Positions 56,476 through 64,000 of a DNA stretch of 64,000 nucleotides are shown here, one piece after another. The notes beneath the pieces were generated by a model. It was not told the origin of the DNA, ran no database searches, and saw only the letters and a program-made list of their open reading frames with translations. How positions within the stretch are numbered: position 1 is the stretch's first letter; each line of letters starts with the position of its first letter. Both the position numbers and the translations under genes were made by a program. The stretch comes from Raffaelea ambrosiae (taxonomy: Eukaryota > Ascomycota > Sordariomycetes > Ophiostomatales > Ophiostomataceae): the NCBI GenBank assembly GCA_002778195.1, contig PCDI01000003.1:1026640-1090639 (forward strand). The letters run 5' to 3'.

Positions 56476-57759
56476 TTAGTCAACCTCCACCAGAATCTTG
56501 AGCGCATTGTGCTCCGCCGCGGCGCGGAACGTCGCATACGCCTCCTCCATGTCGGTAAAGTTGAACTTGTGCGTGATCAGCTGCGCCGGGTCCAGCCGCC
56601 GCGACTGCACCAGCTTCAGCAGCATCGGCATCGTCACCGTGTCGACCAGCCGCGTCGTGATGCTCACGTTCTTGTCCCACAGCGCCTCCAGGTGCAGCGG
56701 CGCCGCCGTGCCGTGCACGCCCACGTTCGCCAGCGTGCCGCCGGGCGCCAGCAGGCTCTGGCACAGCTCAAAGCTGGCCGGGATGCCGACGGCCTCGAGC
56801 ACGGCGTCGCAGCCGACGCCGTCGGTCAGCTTCTTCACTTCCTCGACGGCCCGCGCGGCGCCGTCGGGCCCGCCGTTGTTGATCGTGTAGTGGGCGCCCA
56901 TGGCCTTGGCCACGCGCAGACGGTTATCGTCCATGTCGATGACGATAATCTTGGAGGGCGAGTACAGCTGGGCCGTGATCAGCGCGGCCAGGCCGACGGG
57001 GCCGGAGCCCACGAGGGCCATGGTGCTGCCGGGGGACACGCGGGCGTTGAGCACGCCGCACTCGAAGCCGGTGGGGAAAATGTCGGACAGCATGACAAGG
57101 GCGGACTCGTCGGTGCCCTCGGGCAGCGGGTACAGGCTGGAGGCGGCGTGGGGGATGCGGACGTACTCGGCCTGGGTGCCGTCGATGGTGTTGCCCAGGA
57201 TCCAGCCGCCGGTGGTGCAGTGGGAGTACATGCCGCGGCGGCAGTAGTCGCAGGCGGAGCAGGAGCAGACGCAGGAGATGAGGACGTGGTCGCCGACGCT
57301 GAAGCCGGTGACGGAGCTGCCCAGCTGCTCGATGATGCCGACGCCCTCGTGGCCGATGATGCGGCCGGGCGTGCAGGTGGCGACGTCGCCCTTGGCAATG
57401 TGCAGGTCGGTGCCGCAGATGGTGGTCTTGGTGACCTTGATGATGGCGTCGGTGGGCGCCTGCAGCTCGGGCTTGGGGTGGTCCTCGAGCTTGAGCTCGC
57501 CGATGCCCTTGTACACGAGCGCCTTCATGGTGGAGGCAAAGCGGTAGGCGGCGGGGGTCGTGGCAAAGGAATGAGAGGTGTAGCAAGCAGGGTTGAAATG
57601 TCTGGACAGGGGTCGAGTCGTAGTCGCTGCCAGACAGGTTCGTGCAATGTTTCGTGAGGCAATGGTTCTAGCAGCAGTAGCAGCAGCAGCACCAAGGGAA
57701 GAGGCTCCCACTGCGGCCGCGGGTGCGGACACCGCAGATTTGAGGACAGCGTTCATCAT
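56476..57759 (-). CDS. Zinc-dependent alcohol dehydrogenase, probably mitochondrial
   Basis: Medium-chain dehydrogenase/reductase using NAD(P)H on an alcohol or aldehyde, 427 aa from the ATG at 57759. The first 75 residues are Ala/Ser/Arg-rich without acids (SRNIARTCLAATTTRPLSRH), as in a mitochondrial presequence. A second ATG at 57528 (MKALVYKGIGELKLEDHPKP) would start the cytosolic-type catalytic domain. Catalytic zinc ligands are in CGTDLH and GHE; structural zinc ligands form C-x2-C-x2-C-x7-C (CSACDYCRRGMYSHC). The Rossmann motif is GSGPVG. The sequence is nearer to isopropanol/secondary alcohol-type bacterial-like enzymes than to ADH1. No intron is needed. The substrate is unknown. Confidence 0.88.
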   Translation of the reverse strand: MMNAVLKSAVSAPAAAVGASSLGAAAATAARTIASRNIARTCLAATTTRPLSRHFNPACYTSHSFATTPAAYRFASTMKALVYKGIGELKLEDHPKPELQAPTDAIIKVTKTTICGTDLHIAKGDVATCTPGRIIGHEGVGIIEQLGSSVTGFSVGDHVLISCVCSCSACDYCRRGMYSHCTTGGWILGNTIDGTQAEYVRIPHAASSLYPLPEGTDESALVMLSDIFPTGFECGVLNARVSPGSTMALVGSGPVGLAALITAQLYSPSKIIVIDMDDNRLRVAKAMGAHYTINNGGPDGAARAVEEVKKLTDGVGCDAVLEAVGIPASFELCQSLLAPGGTLANVGVHGTAAPLHLEALWDKNVSITTRLVDTVTMPMLLKLVQSRRLDPAQLITHKFNFTDMEEAYATFRAAAEHNALKILVEVD

Positions 57760-59357
57760 CACGGGGGAGGAGAGGGGGGGGGGGGAAGGGAGCGGAAGAT
57801 CGCCTCCGAAGGCCCAGGGAGGGTCAGGTGTTTTTTCTTTCTTTTTTTGTCCCAAGAGACAGAATTGGGGGCTTCCCCAGGGAGGGAGGCAAAACCGGAT
57901 CCCAAGACGCGAGTGAAAACGAGAAATGCTAGGCACGAGAACACCAACTACCGATGACCGGCGACGGTAGTGGAGGTGGTGGCTGTTGTTGTTAGTCAAG
58001 CACGGCTGTCAGGGCAGTTCGGATGGCTTGGTTGGTGGGCTCGGTTCGACCTGGTTGGCGTCGAAGCTGGTGTCAAAGAAGGCTTGCTTGCGGTTTGTGT
58101 CGTCAGCGTGTGGATGGGTCGCGGATCCGCGGCGGATGTATAATGCCTTGAGGGGGGGGGGTTCAGAATAGTTGGAGAAATGGCATGGTCTGCGGCGTGT
58201 TTCGTGAGGGGGTGTTCTACTTGAGGAGGAGCTTTTATATCGCACAGGAGTACATTGCAAAAAGCCAATGAACGAAATGTGGAAGAAAGGGAATCAGGGA
58301 AGCAAAGGGAAGCTCGGGTCCACGGGGAAGCATAGACCGGTCCGGGCGACGAGGTGACAGCCCATCGGAGAAACCCAGCAAGACCAAAAAACAGAAAAAA
58401 CAGACGAAGACATGACAGACAACAGACTACCATGGGCAATCATGGGAAGAACGTGGGCGAAGAATGGATACGGCCCATGGGCAAACACTGCGATTGTCGG
58501 TCACAATCATGGAATTCTGCTGCCCGATCAGGAAACTAACAGCACAAGTATCTCCTGTGCAAGGCGTCGTGTTGGCAGCTTGTCACCCCATAGCTATCAG
58601 TGGTGCGTGGTGGTGCGTGGTGGTGCGTAGTGGTGTGACGACGTTCCTGAATAGAAAAGAAAAAAAAAAGGGGGGGGGGAGACACCCTCCCTAAGTCACT
58701 CCTCGGAACCGCAACCCGCATATTGACAGCTGCTTTTTTTCTTTTTCTTCGTCGTTCCCCCGCAAACACGGCTGCATGGCGTGCAGCTCGCGGGCGCGCA
58801 TCTGTCAATGGGCAACACGGCATATCGAGAATGGCTCCTTGGAGCGTGCGCTTTCCACGATGTGTCGTGGTCGATGCTTTTTGATTTGCCCTGGGGAGAC
58901 AATCCTGTCGTGGGGCCAGAGAGCTGACCTTGTAAGTGGCGTCACATGATTCTGGAGTCGACTCAGAGCATTGCCCCGAAAAAAAATACGGTGTAGCTTT
59001 TCCACCTGACCCACGAAAGCCAGGGGGAGGAGGGCCCGGCTGAGAGCTCAGCCAACAATTGCTTATCTGTAGCATGTTTTATTTTTTTCGGCTCCTATGT
59101 CGCTCATCTCTCAAAACAAATCTAGAATGCAAGAAGGGCCCCGTTCTCTTGGCGCAGCTGACTTCATTTGTGTCTCGTGAAGGCGGTGGTGGGACGGCTG
59201 CGGTTCTTTGCGGCTCTGAATCGGAGCTTTGGGTATGACGTCATAGGCAGAATGCTGCTGTTCTAGAATGCCACCACCGTTGGTTGCCCTTCTCCAAATT
59301 TGGGGTCACGTCCGGGATCGATCTGGAGACGCGCCTGAACTTTGGGTCGTCCGGATC
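57760..59357. other. Upstream region of the alcohol dehydrogenase and 3' flank of IVD
   Basis: A 1.6-kb stretch between two minus-strand genes. G homopolymers occur at about 57776-57786, 58149-58158 and 58670-58679. A GTGCGTGGTG direct repeat (about 58604-58630) is present. The reading frame of the dehydrogenase stays open to 57999 but that extension looks non-coding. Confidence 0.4.
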
Positions 59358-60956
59358 TTATTGCGCATACTCCTTGTTGAAGGCCCGACCAATGACCATG
59401 CGGCGGATCTCGCTGGTGCCGGCGCCGATTTCGTAGAGTTTTGCGCTGTGGTGCTGTTAGCGAGGAAACAGAGAAGACAGAAGGATAACGCAGAAGGACA
59501 ACGCAGAATGGCAATATCGGCAGGACTGGCAAAACAAATTGGCAAAACAACTTGACAGCACGAATTGGCAAAACGATTGACAAAACAATTGACCAATCGG
59601 AAGCCTCCCCTCCCCCCTTCCCCACGGTTGGACTCACTCGCGCAGAATCCGGCTCGCCGGCATCTCCTCCATGTAGCCCATCCCACCCAGCAGCTGGATG
59701 CTGTCCAGGGCCACCTCGGTCGCCCGCTCGGCGGCATACAGGATCGCCCCCGCGCAGTCCTGGGTCCGGATGACGCCCGTCTCGTCCACCTGCCGCGCCG
59801 TCGCATAGGTGAACGACCGCGACGCCTGCAGCTTGGTGTACATGTCGGCCAGCTTGCCCTGGACCAGCTGGAAGTGCGCCACGGGGGTGCCAAACTGCTG
59901 GCGCTGGTGGACGTACGGCAGCGTCACGTCGAAGAGGGCGGCCTGCATGAGGCCGAGCGGGCCGGCGCTCAGCACGAGCCGCTCCAGGTCGAGGCCGGAC
60001 ATGAGCACGCGCGCGCCGCCGTGGAGCTGGCCCAGGATGCGGTCGGCGGGCACAAAGACGTTGTCAAAGACCAGCTCGCCCGTGTTGCTGCCGCGCATGC
60101 CCATCTTGTCGAGCTTGCGGGCGCAGCTGAAGCCGGGCGACTGCGGTGTGTCCACCAGGAAGGCGGTGATGCCCTTGGAGCCGCCGTCGGGCACTGTCTT
60201 GGCATAGACGACGACGACGTCGGCGTCGGGCCCGTTGGTGATCCACATCTTGCTGCCGTTGAGCACGTAGCCGGGCGTGGTGCCGCGGGGCCCGCCGGTG
60301 GCCGGCTTGGCAGTGGTGCGCATGCTGACGACGTCGCTGCCGGCGCCGGTCTCGGACATGGCGAGGGCGCCGACCTTGGTGCCGGCGATCAGGCCGGTCA
60401 GGTAGGCGTCCTTCTGGGCCGGGGTGCCGTGCAGCTGGATCTGGTTGACGCACAGCTGCGAGTGGGCCGAGTAGCTCAGGGCAATGGACCCGCTGGCCCG
60501 CGAGAGCTCCTCCATGACGACCACGTGGGCCTGGTAGCCGAGGCCCAGGCCGCCGTACGCCTCGTCCGCGGTGATGCCCAGGAAGCCCGCCTCGCCCAGC
60601 TTGGCCCACAGCGCGGCCGGGAAGTCGTTGTTCTTGTCCGTGGCCGCGGCCAGCTCCTCGGTCATCTCGCGCCGGGTGAACTCCTGGACACGCTCGCGCA
60701 GCTCGTCGAGATCGTCCTGGGTGGGCGGCTCGAAGCCCGCGGGGTGTTTTGGCCGGGCCGCCGACGAGGAGGCGAGGCGTGTCTGGCGGAGGAGTGGAGA
60801 CGACGACGATGCCGAGAGTGTAGCCGCCCGAAGGAGGGCATGCGAAGACGAGGGAGACGAAAAAGAAGAAGAAGAAGACGACAACAAAGTGGCGATGCCG
60901 GACCGAGGCCGGGCTGCCGGCCGGGCCAGCGGCCGAAGGGCTCTGAGACTGGCCAT
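59358..60956 (-). CDS. IVD: Isovaleryl-CoA dehydrogenase, mitochondrial
   Basis: FAD enzyme that oxidises isovaleryl-CoA to 3-methylcrotonyl-CoA in leucine degradation, passing electrons to ETF in the mitochondrial matrix. It has 468 aa from exons 60956-59638 and 59445-59358 (join LRD/AKLYEI). The first 70 residues are Arg/Ser-rich, a presequence. The acyl-CoA dehydrogenase body shows ALAMSETGAGSDVVSMRTTA, WITNGPDADV and KMGMRGSNTGEL. The catalytic Glu is in LDLERLVLSAGPLGLMQ, the position special to IVD, and the usual Glu site of other members reads YEIGAGTSEIRR. The C-terminus ends RAFNKEYAQ. It is divergent from the carboxylase subunit that uses its product. Confidence 0.96.
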
Positions 60957-61553
60957 TTTGGGGGGGGGAGGGAGGGAGGGAGGGAGGGAAAAGAGATAAT
61001 TGGAAAATGCGGAGCAAATCTGGGGAAATAGGGCCCGGAGGTTTAGTGATATAGTCCCCCAAGAAGACAAAGGGGGAGAGAACACGACAAACTCGAGACA
61101 CACACGACGGAGGACAACCAGAGCGGCGAATGGCGTTAATATCGTGTAGCAAAAGAATTGAACCCCAAAAGCAAAGAGAACAAGCCGACCAAGAGACTCG
61201 TATCAGAAGGAAGGAGCGTGTGTGCCACATGCCTGTTCTTTTCTTTTTTTTCCGCTCCGTCTTGTCGGCTTAATGAGGGGTACAGCCCGGCTGGGAAGGT
61301 GCGCCTGGGGAGCGCGGCTTCCCGCGGCACAGGGAGAAAAAGCCGGGGCACGATCTTTTTTTTGGGTCCTTCCCCAGAGTAGGCAGGAGCTGGGGGGGGG
61401 GGCAATGGAGAAACGGGGAAGGTGCATCGACAACGTCCGCACAACAGGACGCTCTCATTTTTTTTTTTTTTTTTTGCGTTCGCTCTCTTTTTCTGCCCAC
61501 TCCTCCCACTCCTTTTCTTCCCATTCCCACGATCGTCTCTCTTTTCGCAAACA
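60957..61553. promoter_or_regulatory. Bidirectional promoter of the leucine-degradation pair
   Basis: This 597-bp stretch separates the IVD and MCC-beta start codons, so both are probably controlled together. A (GGGA)n tract at 60961-60990 lies in the IVD leader. A run of about 20 T (61459-61476) and a C/T-rich leader precede the carboxylase ATG. No specific operator was recognised. Confidence 0.5.
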
Positions 61554-63562
61554 ATGGCCCTCCTGGCTCGGAACCACAGCGCCCTGCGGCGGGCGCTCCC
61601 GCTCTGCCAGGCCTGTCGGCGCCGGGGCATCTCCACATCTTCGCCAGCACCCTCCTCCGCCTCACCCTTAGTGTCAACAGCGTCCGTCCGGGTCAATTTC
61701 ACCACCGCACGGCCACACATCGCCTCGCCCTCTTCCCGCGGCATCGCCTCCTTTGCGGCTGCGGGCCCGTCCGACGCCGCCCTCAACCGCCTCCCCACGG
61801 CCGTCGACCGCTCCTCGGATGCCTTCCGCGAGAATGCCGCCCTCATGGCCGACGCCATGGCCCGGCTCGACGCCCTGACCCGGCGCGTCCACCAGGGCGG
61901 CTCTGACAAGGCCCGCGCCAAGCACATCAGCCGCGGCAAGATGCTGCCCCGCGACCGGGTGGCCGCCCTCGTCGACGTGGGCGGCGGCCCGAGCTTCCTG
62001 GAGCTGTCGCCGCTGGCGGGCCACGAGCTGTACCCGGAAGCCGAGGTGCCGGCGGCCGGCCTGATCACCGGCATCGGCCGGGTGGCGGGCGTGACCTGCA
62101 TGATTGTGGCCAACGACAGCACGGTCAAGGGCGGCACGTACTACCCGATCACGGTCAAGAAGCACCTGCGCGCCCAGGAGATTGCCGCGCAGAACCGCCT
62201 GCCGTGTCTGTATCTGGTGGACTCGGGCGGCGCCAACCTGCCGCACCAGGCCGACGTCTTCCCCGACCGCGAGCACTTTGGCCGCATCTTCTACAACCAG
62301 GCCCGCATGTCGGCCGCCGGCATCCCGCAGCTGTCCGTGGTCATGGGCCCCTGCACGGCCGGCGGTGCGTACGTGCCGGCCATGAGCGACGAGAGCATCA
62401 TCGTGGCCGAGCAGGGCCACATCTTCCTGGCCGGCCCGCCGCTCGTGAAAGCGGCCACCGGCGAGGTGGTCACGCACGAGGAGCTGGGCGGCGGCCGCAT
62501 GCATTCGAGCGTGTCCGGCGTGACGGACTATCTGGCGGTGGACGACGCCCACGCGCTGGAGCTGGCGCGCCGGTGTGTCTCCAACCTCAACTACGAGTGC
62601 GGTGGTGCCCCGCTGCGCTCGCCGGGAACGAGCGGAGCGGGGACGTCAACACCAACGCGGACCCCCCCACCATACGACGAGCCGCTGTATCCGGCCGACG
62701 ACCTGCTGGGCATTGCATCCACCAACCTGCGGCGGCCCATCGCGGCCCACGAGGTCATTGCCCGCATCGTGGACGGCTCGGCCTTTGCCGAGTTCAAGCG
62801 CGACTACGGCACGACCCTGGTCACGGGCTTTGCGCGCATCCACGGCCACCGCGTGGGCATCGTGGCCAACAACGGCGTGCTGCTGTCCGCCGCCGCCGTC
62901 AAGGGCGCCCACTTCATCGAGCTGTGTGCCCAGCGGGGCATCCCCCTCGTCTTCCTGCAGAACATTGCCGGCTTCATGGTGGGCGCCGCGGCCGAGCGGG
63001 AGGGCATCGCCAAGCACGGAGCCAAGCTGGTGGCCGCCGTGGCCTGTGCCGACGTGCCCAAGCTGACCGTCGTCGTGGGCGGGAGCTACGGCGCCGGCAA
63101 CTACGGCATGTGCGGCCGCGCGTACAGCCCGCGCTTCCTGTGGATGTGGCCGAACGCGCGCATCGCCGTCATGGGCAGCGAGCAGCTGGCCACCGTCATG
63201 GAGACCGTGGGCAGCGGCAAAAACAACGCCGGCTCGGCCGCCCTGCGGGAACGCATCGAGGCCGAGAGCGATGCCGTCTACTCGAGTGCACGTCTATGGG
63301 TGAGTAGTGCCTTTTTCTTAGCCTGGTGAAAGAGAGAACGGCAACGAGTGTCTTTTGCTCTTTTCTGGCGGAAGTGAACAAATACAAGAGACCACCGTCG
63401 TGGGGCCCCTAGGACATGATGCACTGACAAAACATGCAGGACGACGGCGTCATCCCGCCGCAGCACACCCGTCGCTACCTGGGCCTGGCCCTGGAGACCA
63501 CCATGGGCGGCCGCAACGACGTCCAGCCCAACTCGACCAAGTTTGGCGTCTTTCGAATGTAG
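61554..63562 (+). CDS. MCCB: 3-methylcrotonyl-CoA carboxylase beta subunit, mitochondrial
   Basis: Carboxyltransferase subunit that moves CO2 from biotin (on the alpha subunit) to 3-methylcrotonyl-CoA, the step after IVD. It has 622 aa from exons 61554-63299 and 63440-63562 (join ARLW/DDGV). The N-terminal 70 residues are Arg/Ser/Ala-rich, a presequence. Diagnostic stretches include GGTYYPITVKKHLRAQEIA, YLVDSGGANLPHQADVFPD, MGPCTAGGAYVPAMSDE, FLQNIAGFMVG, GGSYGAGNYGMCGRAY and the end LALETTMGGRN. A Pro/Thr/Gly-rich insert (about residues 360-378) before PYDEPLYPADDL is longer than usual. The biotin-carrying alpha subunit is not in the window and may lie beyond 64000. Confidence 0.96.
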
Positions 63563-64000
63563 TTGGTTAGATCTGGGATAGAGAGTAGTCTTGGGGGTCC
63601 GGTGTTATATCTCGGCGTGGAAACACGACGCAAAACCACGAAATCAAAAGTGAACAGACGAACAAGGAACCATTCACAGTAGAATGCACAATTGTTGCGT
63701 TTCTGCACTATGTTGTCGTAGATTTGCTGTTTTTTTTGTTTTTTTCTTTGTCTTTTTGTCTTTTTTTCCCCCCCTTTGCTCTGATATTTTCTGTTCATAT
63801 ATGGACGTCATCTCTTCATTAGAATATAGCCTCCAATGCATCAAGCAATAGACGATAATGAAACCCACTGAGACAGCCTAAAGCCTGGAGGGAAGCAAGA
63901 GAATCGAACAAGAACTGAGGGAAAGAGTCCCCATAACGATGCTGAACACAAACACACAATTCACGATGCAGAGAGGCCCGAGCTACCCATTAAGCCCCCC
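63563..64000. other. 3' flank of MCC-beta, no gene seen
   Basis: AT-rich 438-bp stretch with T homopolymers at about 63730-63770. It probably contains the MCC-beta 3' UTR. No exon of a following gene was recognised before the window ends. Confidence 0.45.

Noticed and set aside
57760..57999. 80-residue N-terminal extension of the alcohol dehydrogenase
   Set aside because: The extension crosses a G homopolymer and Pro/Lys low complexity, while the ATG at 57759 begins a normal presequence.
1..64000. CRISPR arrays, bacterial operons, ribosome binding sites, viral or phage genes
   Set aside because: None seen. Tandem repeats present are micro- or minisatellites without spacer structure, and the genes are spliced eukaryotic genes.

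Overview
The window looks like a piece of nuclear chromosome from a filamentous ascomycete (Pezizomycotina, most likely Sordariomycetes). The reasons are short spliceosomal introns with GT-AG borders, GC-rich exons beside AT- and pyrimidine-rich gaps, a fungal Zn(II)2Cys6 regulator, exomer (CHS5), Rom2-type RhoGEF and Sm proteins, and no bacterial operon features. A few N bases and one duplicated contig end show that it is a draft assembly. The order is not resolved from sequence alone. All exon joins below were worked out by eye from splice signals and frame continuity.

Layout. 0.4-6.2 kb: a Zn-cluster transcription factor (minus) diverges from a 14-TM-type MFS exporter (plus). 6.7-10.2 kb: a mitochondrial-looking protein of unknown function with a faint resemblance to bacterial RNase P protein, then CHS5 (chitin synthase export). 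10.9-18.4 kb: SEN1 helicase (minus), interrupted by an assembly duplication. 20.2-25.8 kb: Rom2-like Rho1 GEF (minus). 25.8-31.0 kb: about 5 kb without a convincing gene, including a possible decayed transposon end. 31.0-36.5 kb: Cu/Zn superoxide dismutase and Tudor-SN (both plus). 37.4-40.7 kb: an unrecognised 675-aa protein and SmF (both minus). 42.4-47.1 kb: transaldolase (plus) convergent with a PPN2-like vacuolar polyphosphatase (minus). 47.1-51.9 kb: a second long gene-poor gap. 51.9-55.6 kb: PET191 (minus) divergent from a TGL1-type steryl ester hydrolase (plus). 56.5-63.6 kb: a zinc alcohol dehydrogenase (minus), then isovaleryl-CoA dehydrogenase (minus) divergent from methylcrotonyl-CoA carboxylase beta (plus).

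Most genes are unrelated housekeeping functions: RNA 3' end processing, splicing, cell wall signalling, oxidative stress, pentose phosphate pathway, COX assembly and sterol ester turnover. Two neighbour relations look functional. One is the regulator/exporter pair at the left. The other is the leucine-degradation pair at the right, whose products act in consecutive mitochondrial steps and share one 597-bp promoter region. The most speculative but potentially most interesting item is the RnpA-like segment in the gene at 6757-8253.
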